DNA from: Valencia hispanica
Lineage: Eukaryota > Chordata > Actinopteri > Cyprinodontiformes > Valenciidae
DNA length: 64,000 bases
NCBI GenBank assembly: GCA_963556495.2
Contig: OY747710.1
Span: 41,825,500 to 41,889,499, forward strand
Direction: 5' to 3'
Positions within the stretch are counted from its first letter, which is position 1, and the number at the start of each line of letters is the position of its first letter. The notes below the pieces were generated by a model. The model was not told the origin of the DNA, ran no database searches, and saw only the letters and a program-made list of their open reading frames with translations. Below, piece by piece: positions 1 to 11,965 of the stretch. The position numbers were made by a program, and so were the translations under genes.

Positions 1-1670
1 CCTCTGTGGGGGGACTTTGTATCGGTGGGATAACAACGGCGAGGCGCAAATAACCATCTACCTGAATTATGAAGCCGGAATTTATTTAAAGCTTGAACGC
101 TCAAAGAGTCCGTTCAAATTGTTTGTCTTCGAGTTATATTTGCAACCCACCATAATGAGAGTTTAAGAATGTGCAAGCTTACAGTGTCTTCTCTTACCTA
201 AATAAAGTGAATATATAAGCTAAGGACAACCTTTATGGATGTCTGGGCAGCGATAGGTGGCTTGTTATGGTGGAAAAGCGGTACAGCTGATTAACTTAGG
301 AGGCTGCCACGTGAGTATGCTGTGTGCTGAGAAAATTAGGTAGACCACAAGGTAAAACTGATGTGAGATTAACAATAGGTACATCTTCAACATTTTTAAT
401 ATCATGAAAAAAAGTCTATTTTTTTGTCACCAATTTCTGAAACTGAAAGTCATATATGATATAGATTCATTACACATACAGTAAAATATGAATTATTTTG
501 TGCAATTTTGATGATTATGGTTTACAGATAATAAAACCCCAAACTTAAATTCAGTGTTTCAGTATATAAAAATATTGTGAAAACGTTAAATATTAATATA
601 AATTCCTGGTGTCACACCCTAATCAGCTCATTAACTCCAAACACCTTCAAAGGTTTCCTGAGCCTCTTAATATTTTTTCAGGCTGGGTCAGTAGACTACA
701 GAATCATGGGGAAGAATGCTGCCTGGACAGATGTCCAATAGACAGTCATTCTCTGTCCCAAAAGGTTGTTGCTAAATACGCTAGTTGTTCACAGAGTGCT
801 GTATCCAAGCATATTTATAGAAAGTTTTGTGTAAGGAAAAAGTGGGTCAGGAGAAAATTTTTTTGACTGTTACTCAGAGTAGGGCCCTATAAAATCTGTT
901 TAATTTTTAACCAAATTCCACCTTTTCTGATTTTATTTTTCTGAACTCCACTTCTTCCATTGTGATCATATTTCTTAACCCAAAAAGTATGTAATTATTA
1001 AGTGATGAAAAACTAATCAATCAGTAGCCAAAGAATTCCACATTTACTGTTATGAAACTTTCATTAAAGCGCTGGGTTCAGCAGAATGTTGAATGCTTTT
1101 GCAAGGTGTTTAAAAATATAGTTTTTTCAACAAGAAATATGTATTTGACTTTTTTTTTTAAAGAATGTTTTCCCTTTGTAGTTGAAGTCAACACCAAAAT
1201 ATGCAGTATCTCATATAAAGAAACATGGCAACAGTAAAGTCTTGTGCATACTTGGATAATGAACAGGACCTATGTTTATTTATTTATTTATTTCTATTGT
1301 CACACACATCTTGGACAACGGTGTTTCAGTGAGCCTTTTGCCATGGCTTGAGTCCTCATATTGTTTCATAACCAGGCTACACCCTAACGCCTCTCCTTGA
1401 GGGTCTGTGACGTTTAGATGAATTTCTGCCTCAACACACATGAATCTACCTGTTAGGATGTTAGAAGGATTCTGGGGAACTAGAACGCATGCATAAGAGG
1501 CAGTTCAGCTGTTTAAGTGTGTTGGAGCTAGGAGGACACATCCAGAAGTTCCAGGACATCAACCCTAAAGGACTGGAGTTTGACACCAATGGTCCAGAGT
1601 CTAGAGCCTAGATAAGACTGCAATGATTTCCAGATTCAGAACATGGTGCAAAAATTAGTGTCCTGGGCCT
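1..1670. other. AT-rich sequence without a recognised gene
   Basis: No reading frame here resembles a known protein. The sequence is AT-rich with short homopolymer runs and a (TTTA)n microsatellite at about 1276-1293. I see no terminal repeats or LINE/SINE tail that would let me name an element. Confidence 0.6.
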
Positions 1671-1835
1671 AAGCTAGGGCTGGGTGATAAACCGAAGATT
1701 TACCTATGTCGAAATGTATGACTGTAAATGACATCATTTCGCCCATGTTGGGATTTTCAGTGTTTTAAAAAAAATGAAAAGCTGTGTATTAGTTTGACGA
1801 TGCTCATATCCCTTTAAGATGCTGACTATACTATC

Positions 1836-1905
1836 TTACAGACTGGATGGGGTGGAGTCACATGACTTTACACAATCATGTGAATCCACCCCTTCCAGTC
1901 TGTAA
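1836..1905. repeat. Long inverted repeat (30-bp arms, 10-bp loop)
   Basis: The left arm 1836-1865 and right arm 1876-1905 are reverse complements at about 28 of 30 positions, separated by 'ctttacacaa'. The core arm reads gactggatggggtggagtc. Such a hairpin suits the internal palindrome of a non-autonomous DNA element; a role as a small-RNA precursor is only a possibility. Confidence 0.8.
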
Positions 1906-2136
1906 TGCTCCTTATTCACCGGGTCGGGTCGGGTCAGCCCGCCCCAACATGGTCTGGTTGCGTTTCCATTGCCATCTCAGGAACGCGGAAGTGGGCGAGG
2001 ACATGGGTGAGCAAAGTGCCGCGAAAAGTCTGTGATGTCATTTGTAAGCGCTACAAGCCTAGTAAGCAGTTCCCTCTAGAGGATTCATTGACTGAGGATT
2101 CTGTCATTGGCAAGCAATGGTCAGGCGCTATTCTGT

Positions 2137-2230
2137 GACATCACTTCACACACACACACCACCAGACCAATCAGTGGCTACCGCTACGTGGGTACGCGTG
2201 AGAGTGACATCACTTTACAGGACCAATCAG
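2137..2230 (+). promoter_or_regulatory. Duplicated CRE-like plus CCAAT module
   Basis: Two similar modules each join a 'gtgacatcact' word (TGACATCA, close to the CRE consensus) to 'gaccaatcagt' (a CCAAT box). The first spans about 2137-2174, with a CA run between the two words. The second spans about 2204-2230. The arrangement is promoter-like, but no gene follows, so it may be an element's internal promoter or chance. Confidence 0.3.
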
Positions 2231-2450
2231 TCCATAGGTGGGTGTGTAGAGTATCCTCGGCCCGCTTCGGACTAAGCAAGAGGTAGTTCGTAAAAAGGTG
2301 TCGGCTCGGCCTAGACAAAGCCAGTCCTATTGGAAAAGGGGCATAACAAGAAGGGAACAGTGATGCCAACTTAGTGACTTTGTCATTTAGCGAGTTTTTA
2401 GGTCCCTCTAGCAACTCTTTTTTGAAAAAATAACTAGCGACAGATCTAGT

Positions 2451-3940
2451 GACTTTTTATGGTGTTTATTAAGACCTTTGGAGACTCACGTGAAGCACGT
2501 ATCCTTGTTACTCTTCTTACTGAGCAGCAGGGCTGCCCAGAGCACTCACAGCACTCTGCCAGTCCGTGCGCTTCAGCTCCACCCACCCAGGTCCAGCTGG
2601 AGTCAGAGCAGATATTTAACCTGCTGTGTCCAGAATGCTAATAAATCGCACATGCTCAAAGCTGCCACTGGCTGATCCTACCCATGCTAAGATGTAAATA
2701 TAAACATTTCTTTGTCTAAAATAAACGACTGCACACTAAATAAATAACTGATTTCACACATCAGATCAGTCACTTACTCACCTCGTCCACTGTGTGTGCA
2801 CCTCTCTGTGACAGACATTAAACAGTAATCATGTCTCATTATAAGCTGGACTCTGGAATACAGAAATGAGTGGGAGTCAAACCCTGAATTAAAAGGCTGG
2901 TTGAAGCCGTTTATTGGAGATGTTACACGGTCTTACTGCCTGTATTATAAGGCTGGTTTTTAAGCCCAAATTAGTGATATAAAAAACACAACAACTCAAA
3001 AACATATTCAGAAGGCAAAACAGTTCCACCCCAACCATACAGCCATTAATGGTTTAAAAAAAAGCTATTCTGCAAAAACTGCAAGGGCGCCGAGATGCAC
3101 GGTTCCGGCTGGTCAGTCAATCTAACACTGGACCCAGTTCAGCACATAGATCTAATTGGACTGTTTTAGCTAATCTAAATTGGCTGATCTACCAGAAAGG
3201 CAGGCCAGGAAATCTTCCTGGTCTCTAAAAGCTCTTCCCATTCAGATTCTGCCATTGGGTGATCTTCAAGGAGTGCCAACGCCTTCATCGTGAACCACTA
3301 TGCAGATGTGTCACAGCAGGATTTATGTAATCACACCTATTGCTACACAATTAATGTTCAGAGAATGGGGATGGGGCTGACTTTTGGTTTTGTGTGTGTA
3401 TGCGTGAGCAAGGTTCTACAAGTATGAAAATGTAGCTTAAATTCTCCATTTTGCCATCTCACTAGCTGCACTCCCAGCTTCCCCGTGTCCAAAATGTGTG
3501 TAAGCAAAAGTCATAGTTCACAACGTGGTTTCAATAAATCTTGTCCTAATAGTTGTGTTTACCTCCTGTCTCTGGGACTGATCAGGCCTGTGAAGCGCTC
3601 ACAATCATCCCTGGTTTCTTAAAACAAGGTTAATAATTTAAGGTGGGAATATTAGAGCATCCATTTGCAGGGAGACTGGGATAAACAATCATATTAGTTT
3701 GTTCATTCTGTCTCCATACTATGTGATCCTTCAACACAGAACAAAACAGGTGAGGGATCACATAATTTCACATCAATGACTGGATGACACTCTTATGATG
3801 GCTCTGATTGATCTCTGGTGGTGGTAAAGCAAACTGGAGGTTTTACAGAAGCAGCACAGAACTGATTCTTGCAGTTAGCATGGGTGTCTTTAGTGGAGAA
3901 GCCATATATGTTCCTCTATGTACAACGACTAAATAAAATC
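2451..3940. other. Intergenic sequence, nothing recognised
   Basis: Short ORFs around 2459-2675 overlap in two frames and look fortuitous. No terminal repeats, tails or conserved protein motifs were seen. Confidence 0.5.
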
Positions 3941-5160
3941 ACTGGCCACTTTATTAGGTACGCTTTGCCAGTATTGAATTGGATCCCCTTTTGCCTTCCT
4001 AGCTCTTCCTAGTATAGATTTAAAGAGGTCTTTTGAAAGATTCCCCAGAGATTTTCATTTGCTGCACATCTCCCATTGCACCACATCTCAAATTCCTATT
4101 GAATTGAGATCTTGTGACTGTTGAGGCCATTGCATTACATGGACCTCATTATCATGGTGAATAGACTAGCTTGAAATAATGTGAGCTTTGTGATTGTGCC
4201 ATCAGAAGATGTGAACACTGTTGTCTGAAAGGGATGGAAATAGCCGACAGGAATCCTCATGTTGGGTAAATGATCTTCAACTGGTATCAAGGGGCCTAGA
4301 GTATGCCCAGAGCTTTCTTGCCATTTATCTCAAATTTTAACTCTATTATTGAGATGTCGCAAATAGGATCAGTCCTCTTTAACCAGGTAACCTTTATAAT
4401 CTGTTATTGTCCAACTTTGGTTAGCTTGTTCAAATTCTGGCCTCAGTTTCCTATTCTCATCTGATCTTAGTCACAGCCTGTGTGGTCTGCAGCTGAGACC
4501 TATCTGCTTCAAGGTTGGTTGTGCTATGGGTTCAACGATGGTCTTCTGCATACCTTGGTTGTAACAAGTGGTTATTAGTGCTTCTGGATATGCCCCTCTG
4601 TAAGATACTCTTCTTATTTTGAGATTTATTTGTCTGCACCGCATCAAGCTGCCTAACTGCATCGAGTTGCTGCCCTGTGATTGGCTGATTTGACTTTGAA
4701 AATACTTTTGTTAGTTTTTGTTTTGTTAGATTATAAATCACTGAATGGCATAGCCCCAAAGTTAATTAAACATCTATTGTCGTATTGTCTGCAGATGCAG
4801 CATTAAGTTTATATGCTCCTCTAATCTAGAACTAACTTCCAGAAAACAGCACAATTTCTGAAACACTAACATCCTTTAAATCAAGGCTAAATTTCCATCT
4901 ATTTAGAGCTGCCTTTGATCAATAATCAGAGGAAAATTGCTTAACTCTCGTCTGGATCGCAGCTTTTCATTACTTATCTTATTTTTGCCACTGTAATGTA
5001 CGGTTTCCTTTTTTTGCCTGCTTATTGAGTTATATTTTTATCATGTAAGGCACTTTGAACTGATTTGTTGCTAAAACGTGCTATACAAATAAACTTGACT
5101 TGATTTACCATCTATGTTGACAAGCAATGGAACGGTTGTGCCTAATAAAGTGGCCATTAA
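3941..5160. mobile_element. Non-autonomous DNA transposon interrupted by an L2 LINE tail
   Basis: The left end reads 'tggccactttattagg' (3943-3958) and the right end carries its exact reverse complement (5141-5156). Sequence inside (for example 'gagttgctgccctgtgattggctga' split around 4665-4688) matches a family I know as widespread in fish and frogs, whose ends carry 'ggccactttattaggtac'. The outermost terminal bases are diverged. An L2 LINE 3' end sits inside near the right end. The superfamily is not assigned. Confidence 0.7.
4700..5105 (+). mobile_element. L2-type LINE, 3'-terminal fragment
   Basis: Read on the plus strand, this encodes the decayed C-terminus of an L2-type ORF2: words like YKSLNGIAPK near 4730, and an APLIWN-like then SFKSRLNFHLFR-like stretch at 4810-4920. 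A 3' tail follows in which 'aaggcactttgaact' precedes 'gtgctatacaaataaacttgact'. The same tail organisation appears at 54.7 kb. 'tgattt' occurs on both sides (4685-4690 and 5100-5105) and may be the duplicated target. Confidence 0.7.
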
Positions 5161-7780
5161 GTGTATATCGGGGCTGGTTTCAATTTAGTTTATGATAAAG
5201 AAGGGATGATGTTTTGTTGACAGCTCTTGACTGCTTCTAGCAGGGACTGAGAGAACATAAACCAGATCAAGGTTCAGATCAAGCCAAATAAACCCATTTT
5301 AGAATGAGGGCAGAATGGATCTGTGTTGAATTTTTCCCTTATGTGATTTTCTCCCAGACAGCTTCTGCTCCACTGTCCTATTCTCAAAGTGTGCAACCAC
5401 ACCACAGCCTCCTGTCTCTGCCCTGCTTCTCCTTTAGTAAAACAAACACCAAAAAGTCACCTTACCAGTTATATTTTAAATTTTGTCCACAGCTCTGTCT
5501 AAATGTTTATAATTTTCCATTTGGAAGCTTTGTTTTTGTTTTGGTATATTTAGCCGTCCCTCATCCTGGGCTCAGTGCCCGCTCCAGAGACACTCTCTAA
5601 TTAGAACAGTAGAAATACATATTTAGAGCTGTGTGGCTTTGGAGACTCTTTATTTAAATCACCAGCAAGAACAATTGAGGCAGCAATCTCTGCTTGCAAG
5701 AGACAAGGTCTTCAAAGTACCATCTGAGGGTAGATTTGATCAAAGTGGATGTAGTGGAATCCACTCAATGCAGAAGTAAAAGACTGAGATTCTTTTTAAA
5801 TGAGAGTGCTTTAATTGTTGGTTTTACATACAATATTAATAAGTCTGGCGTAAATTCTGATAAGAATTTACTTAAGGCTTTTGGCACATCTAATGCTTCA
5901 AGAATAATAATTTTTTCCAAAAGTGATAAATAGGCTTGGTGCTTGTCATTAAGGCGAGGGTTTGTTCCCCCTAATCATATGGGACATGGGTGATTTGAGG
6001 CTTAATAGCAGGCAGTTTGAAAACAAACGGTGTAAATCTGCCTGCAGCAGTGTTGATAAGGACAAACTGTGTCTTCATACTGATAGCTGTTTTTTTTTTT
6101 TTTTGGTTTGTTGCCTTCACACAGGGAAGATTGAACAGGAAGTGTGGGCAAAGCTGGCAGACATTTAACTAAAGAGACTTTTAAAGTCCTCCCAGAGAAA
6201 ATGAACTTGAATCCATGCCTCTAAACTCGCAGTTGTCTTCAGTCCCCAAATAAATGAGCAGATACAGGCTGCATTTATAGCGTACTATAATTTTAGGAAT
6301 TTTTTATATCAGTTAGAATTTTCTGAAACTGGATGGCAGTCATGGAATAAATGCTATATGACATACGGTTTTAGATTTTACTCTTAAATGAAAATATATC
6401 AGATAACACCATCCAGAGTTGGGTGATGGATGTCAACATTTATCATTACAGAGCACTAGTTTCCATTTGTTTATAAATTACATATCACAGTTTATGACTC
6501 ATTTGACACTAGTAGTATCTGTAGGTTCAGTTAGGTAGCCACAGGTAGATGAAAGTGCCCCGAGATTCTGAAGACTCTGGACAATACAGAGTTGTTTGGC
6601 TTGACTGAACTCTTCATTGTCCTGTGAAAGACAGGGGCAACAGCTGTGGAGTGCCAAACCAGTGAAGTGTTTATCAGTTTCCAGAAAGTTTGTTCCAACT
6701 ATCAAGCAAAACCTGCTCTATGGTGTTGGAAAGTAGAATCTGATCAATTGTAAATCTTCAGATTCAGGAGCAGCAGAGTAGTACAGTGGACCAGATCTTT
6801 ACCCTTACAGAATTGCCATGGGTGTCATGGGAGTTTTGGTGTCTGATCCTCTTTCAGGGGAAAGCCTATAGAACAGTGCCCCTCGATGTGTTTTATTGGA
6901 GGTGCTGGGAGAGTTTATGGGTACCTGGTTTGCTTTTAAGGGCTTTCCAATCCTTGTATACCCAAAGCAAGAGCTGTGTCAGCATTTTTGGCTTAAAGTT
7001 TAGCTTGTGGGTCTGATTCTGATTACTGTTTCTGTTTTTGTTGTTTATGAATAGGATCTCAGTGTATAGAAGGTGAGAGAAAGATTTTCTTGGTTTAAAA
7101 AATGTCACGGTCTCCGCTCATCTTTTTTTTCAGATTATTTGGTTCTGTTGGGGTGTCTGTGTGCATTGGAGTGATTCACAGATGAGTGTGAAGCAGAAGG
7201 GATGAGAGACCTTTAAGTCTGAGGACATGGTTTTTAAAATAAAAAAGATGGATTGTTCCCTCCAGGCCAGGAGTTGACCGTTGCCTCAGTGGAGAAGTAC
7301 ATGTATTCTGGTATCTTGTTCTTGAGTGGTGACAGGATGGAACGGGATGCACTGTGGTCTCCTCTGTAAATAATCCAACCCTCACATAAAGTCATGAAAT
7401 ATGGATAATATTCTAAAGATGCTAGTCCAAAAAAGTTTTCTCTGTATGGTAAGATAACATAACACCCTGGGGCACTCCCAGACCCTGCTGGAAGGAGTGT
7501 TTATTCCTCCTGGCCTCTGAATGCTTTAGGATCCCCCAGAAGGAGATGGAGAATTTCAAACAGGCAGAATGTCTGGTTTTTCCTCCTGGACCTGTTAATC
7601 TATGACCAAATCTCAAATAATAAATAGTCAATAGATGGATGAATTGTTGGGTTGAATTAAATCTCTATTTCATATTCTCCCCTTCTGCAATTGTACTTCT
7701 ACTAAAAGTGTAAAAACAACCAAGTTACAGAGGAAACAGAAGTAATGATCTGATATTAATAATTTAATGGTTAGACTTTT
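5161..7780. other. Intergenic sequence, nothing recognised
   Basis: AT-rich DNA with short chance ORFs and a T-run at about 6090. No motif of a known protein, RNA or mobile element was found. Confidence 0.5.
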
Positions 7781-7782
7781 AA

Positions 7783-8910
7783 TGTCGCGGTGGCTGTAGT
7801 GGCTGAATCAAAATGCAGACAGGACCGTAGGAAGTTGATAGATGCATCTTTAATAAATGAAAGATGAAACTTAAATAATCAAAGTCAGATAATAACATGC
7901 AGACAAAGGAACATTTACCAAGGAACCAGCGAGGAACTAAGGAAACCAGAGAGCTTAAATATACAGAGGAGGAGTGGAGAATGTCATGGGAACCAGAGGA
8001 ACTAATCAAGAGCAAATCAGATGCAGGTGGGAGAGAGTGTGTGCAGAGGGAGATTAGAGAGGACCAGCACCTGGGAAGGAAAACAGAATGGCAGGAAGGA
8101 CATAAACAGAACAGAGAAGGAAAATAAAGGTTTATGCACTAAACAGAAGAAACTCTAATCAAAGAATAACCCTAGATACATAAAGAAAATGAATTGGAAA
8201 ACTAATGCAGAGGATTAACTACGGTAAAAATGATAAGATCTGTGTAAATTAATGAGAAATAACACAAAAGCACAGAACAGAATGAAGAGAGAAGGAAAAT
8301 ATAAAGGTAGAAAAACTGAGCAGAAAGAAAGTCAAATCACAAAACAATAATCCTAAATTTGAAAGATAATAATAAACCACAGAAGAACTACACAGAGGAA
8401 TGAACAAAAACTATGAGGTCTAAATAAATAAAGAAGTGATCAAAACCCATCCATCCATCCATTTTCCATACCCGTCCATCCTATGTAGGGTTGCGGGGCG
8501 GCTGGTGCCTATCTCCAGCAGTCAAGGGGCGAGAGGCAGGGTACACCCTGGACAGGTCGCCAGTCCATCGCAGGGCAACACAGAGACATACAGGACAAAC
8601 AACCATGTACGCACACACTCATACCTAAGGGCAATTTAGAGCAACCAATTCACCTAACAGTCATGTTTTTGGACTGTGGGACGAAGCCGGAGTACCCGGA
8701 GAGAACCCACGCATGCACAGGGAGAACATGCAAACTCCATGCAGAAAGAGCCCAGGCTGGGATTTGAACCCAGGACCTTCTTGCTGCAAGGCAACAGTGC
8801 TACCAACTGCGCCACTGTGCAGCCTGTGATCAAAACCCAAACACAAAAAGAATTTCAAAGTCCATACACCTAAGGATCATAACAACTAAATTAAGAGACT
8901 GTTAAGGGTG
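7783..8910. repeat. Purine-rich interspersed repeat split by a SINE
   Basis: From 'ctgaatcaaaatgcagac' (near 7800) the plus strand is strongly purine-rich (A/G with little C or T) to about 8430 and resumes after the SINE at 8840. The opening and the A/G-rich body resemble a repeat common in fish genomes. A pyrimidine-rich block ending similarly lies in the opposite orientation at 14600-14948. Confidence 0.45.
8436..8839 (-). mobile_element. tRNA-derived SINE with 14-bp target-site duplication
   Basis: The minus strand starts with a tRNA-like head. An A box 'tggcgcagttggtagc' lies at about 8799-8814 and a B box 'gggttcaaatcc' near 8759-8771, both needed for RNA polymerase III. The body ends in a (TGGA)n tail at 8450-8462. 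The element itself is 8450-8825. It is flanked by the perfect 14-bp duplication 'gtgatcaaaaccca' (8436-8449 and 8826-8839), which shows LINE-type insertion. The body before the tail resembles a LINE 3' end, as expected of a SINE mobilised in trans. It is not a functional tRNA gene. Confidence 0.88.
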
Positions 8911-11330
8911 ACCATGGCTAAGTCCAGCAATCCAAAAGTGGAGGGTTTAATTGCAGCTTTTCTCCTGTTACATGTTAATGTAACCTAAGTTGCCTACCGA
9001 TATGCAAATCGGTGTAAGTGTGTAAGATTGGACTGAATGTGACTCCAGCAGAGAGTTCTTTAAGTGGTTGGCATGACTGGAAAAGCTATATAAGTTCAGT
9101 CCATGTATCTGCATCCATAATATAAACCTAGTATCTGTTTTACCTACCCTTTGTCATCTTAATAAAGCGGCAGTGGCTAGAATAAACAAATAGGGTGTGC
9201 AGGATATGGATCCTGTCATCCATGTCAGCTGGCTTTATTTGTTGCAAACAGAAGTGATAAAGATCTACTTCCATATTTTGATCCCCTCCACTAGAGTATG
9301 ATCCTCCATGCAGAAAGTGTTCTAGGAATTTGTATGTTTTCCCTGGGGAGACTAAATTCTCCTTTTGTCTTTCACGTAATCTCTGTAAATGGCCTCTCAA
9401 TGTGAACATATGCTAACATTCCCACAAAAGCACCACGGAAGTTGTTATATGGGCAAAGAGATCCAATCTGAAAGTATCCCAAGGCCATTCAGGCAAAAAC
9501 AACTAGTCTTGCATTCTTGTTGATTAAAACATGGACGACAATTTTGAAAAAAAGATCTGTAGTCCACACCTTGTTGTCACTGCTACGATTTTGTCTTGTG
9601 AATCTCTATTAGTCGTGTGGCAGAGAGTACAGGAGTAGGGCCCTTACCATAGCAGTTTTTGAAGAACATGGGTAATCTCTTGATCCCCTCTGTTGGTGTG
9701 CAGTAGTTGTATAAACCACACCCATTGTGTTAGCTAATGAGCCATGCTGCCAAGTTTGAAACACCAATTTAAAAAAAAATATATATCAACAGTGATGTTC
9801 ACAGTGAAAGAGCGATTATATTGGCTGCTGCAGCTTCCTGCCTGCTAATGGCAGGTTTAGCAACATTGAAGGCAAAGCAATATGTTTTATGAAGTTTTAT
9901 CCACACATGAATTATACAGAAACTCCAGTTGGGACTGAATATCTGTCAATGTCAATAAAAACCAGTCGCAGAGAGTGCGGTATCTACATCACTGCTGACT
10001 GAGTTAGGAGAAAGAACACCAAAATACTTCAATAGACCATATAATACTGATGAAATATGGTTTGTGTGTGAGTATTTAAGCAAATTGCAGACAGTCATGT
10101 TAATTACAAAGTAATTTTATTGGTTTAACTGTACAATAATTATTAATGCTAAATCTGAACAAATGCGGCATTTTCAATAGAAAGGTTCATTCTGATTCTC
10201 TGCAATGTGCCTGGTTGGGAAGGAAGGAGCATGATTTCAAACCTGCATGGAAGACTGATCATATTATTTCCTGACTGACAAAATGATGCAATCATTTAAC
10301 TTTCAGTTACACTATTATGATTTGTTATCTGTTACTTATTAATGATCAACAAATCTCCTATATTAGGATTTTTACTCAATAAATGACTGCACCAGTGTTA
10401 CACTTGAAAGCGTGTTTCATGCCAAACTTTGTCCTATTGTATTCCACTCCCTTGATGAAGGGAAGTGTATCCCAGATGTGTTGGAGTAAACATACTGGTA
10501 ATTTGTGCAAGACTCTCTTTGGTTTTTTGGGGGGTTTTCCGAATGCACTTACTCTCAAATGACAAACTCGCTTTTCATCCACTGACTCAGACATTGACCT
10601 TTGTTTATACTGTAAATCCCCTTAAAAAGTGAACCGCTCTATGCTATAGATAGACATATCCACAGTCCAGTCCGGTAGTGTGAAACTTTATGGATGTGAC
10701 AGGCCAGTGAGAGGCTCAGTCACTACACAACACATACTCTAGGAAAGAAAACCCAATAGAATATACTCAAAGTTGATTCTGTCACATCACAACCCTGTCA
10801 CAACAACTGTTTTAGCACTATCGCAGAAGCTGACATTTACAGTACAGTCTCCACTCTTGGTGGTAGAGCCAATCAGCACCAAGGAAAATTTCTGTGTACA
10901 ACTACTAGATATGTGAATTTCGCCAACAATAGCATCTCTGTCTGTTTGTTTGTCTGATTGACTCGATAAATAGGTGCCTGCATTAATAGTGTTCCCTGTT
11001 AAGCACATGTACTCAGTAAAGCTTCAAGAGTCTTCAACCTGAGAAAAACATGATTTATTTGAGGTTTAAGATTTTTGACAGTGACTGGTACTCACATATG
11101 ACCACTTGACAAGCTCACACATTACAGCCTGTTAATTCATACAATTTCACGTTTCCTTTGGGTGGTGCTAATCCCTGTTTCACCATCACCCACTGCTGAA
11201 AACAACAAATAATCAAGTCCATGCAAAACAGATCTGATTATAATGCAGCAAGCATGTTACTGAGTCAAACATTTGTATAATCTATCAGGAAAGGACCCCA
11301 TATCCTGTAAAATCGTCACTCTGACAATGA
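8911..11330. other. Intergenic sequence, nothing recognised
   Basis: AT-rich DNA with only short chance ORFs on both strands (for example at 9140-9409 and 10376-10594) and no recognisable motif. Confidence 0.5.
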
Positions 11331-11336
11331 ATAGGA

Positions 11337-11450
11337 CAGTGGTCTCCAACCGTGGTCCGCAGCTCCAACACAGCTAAATCAAATGATTGTATTACCTCTT
11401 CAGCATTCCATCAAGTTTGGCAAAGTCCTGGTGACAAGCTTTTTATTTGA
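11337..11450. repeat. Decayed interspersed repeat fragment
   Basis: Starts 'gtggtctccaaccgtggtcc' and continues with 'aaatgattgtattacctcttcagcat', wording I associate with a short non-autonomous DNA repeat frequent in fish. No second end was found, so this is a fragment at best. Confidence 0.35.
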
Positions 11451-11559
11451 TTCCATCAACCCATTACTGACCCAGAAGGACTTTTATTCTCTATGGATTG
11501 TGACCAGTAGTTAAGGAGAGGATATTTATTCAACAGAAAGTGCTAGTGATGAGTGTTTC

Positions 11560-11965
11560 TTTTTGTGTGTGTGTACACTCAGTGTTCTCGAAGGCCCCAG
11601 TCGGTCGTAGAAGATAGCTGCTCATGCTGAGCCAGGGTCTGCTGGAGGTTTCTTCCTGTTACGGGGGAAGTTTTCCTTTCTGCTGTCAGTATGACAGATT
11701 GCTGGAAAGCCAATGACTTAATGCAATCAACTGGCTACTGTCACTTACTCAATGCAATCTGCTGGTTGTCCTTAGATAGAAAAGCTTCAACCAATTTGAA
11801 TAATACATTTAAGTGGACTTTTTTGTTTTATTATTTACTAGGATTAAATTGGAATGTATGCAATTGACTTTGACTCTGTATCTATGATTAAATCAGATTG
11901 ACTTGCCTAGAGATTACATTTGTTGTGATTTGGCCCTATGCAAAAAAAAAACTGAACTGAATCAA
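11560..11965 (+). mobile_element. Non-LTR retroelement 3' region
   Basis: Contains 'gaggtttcttcctgttacgg' (about 11645) followed by 'tttcctttctgctgtcagt' and, near the end, 'actgaactgaatc' after an A-run (11942-11962). This order matches the untranslated 3' region of a LINE widespread in teleosts. The clade is not assigned and no ORF remains. Confidence 0.5.

Larger units (their letters stand above)
1672..2450. repeat. Unclassified interspersed-repeat-like block
   Basis: The block opens with 'agggctgggtgataaacc', a start I associate with short non-autonomous DNA elements of fish (family knowledge, not checked). It contains a long hairpin (1836-1905), a duplicated TGACATCA plus CCAAT module (2137-2230) and runs of 'tagtgacttt'-like words near 2370-2455. 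I cannot find both ends or a target-site duplication, so it may be more than one element. Confidence 0.4.

Noticed and set aside
7897..8127. Glu/Arg-rich ORF as a protein
   Set aside because: It is a reading of a purine-rich repeat, without conserved features.
8755..8825. A functional tRNA gene on the minus strand
   Set aside because: It is the head of a SINE with its own target duplication.
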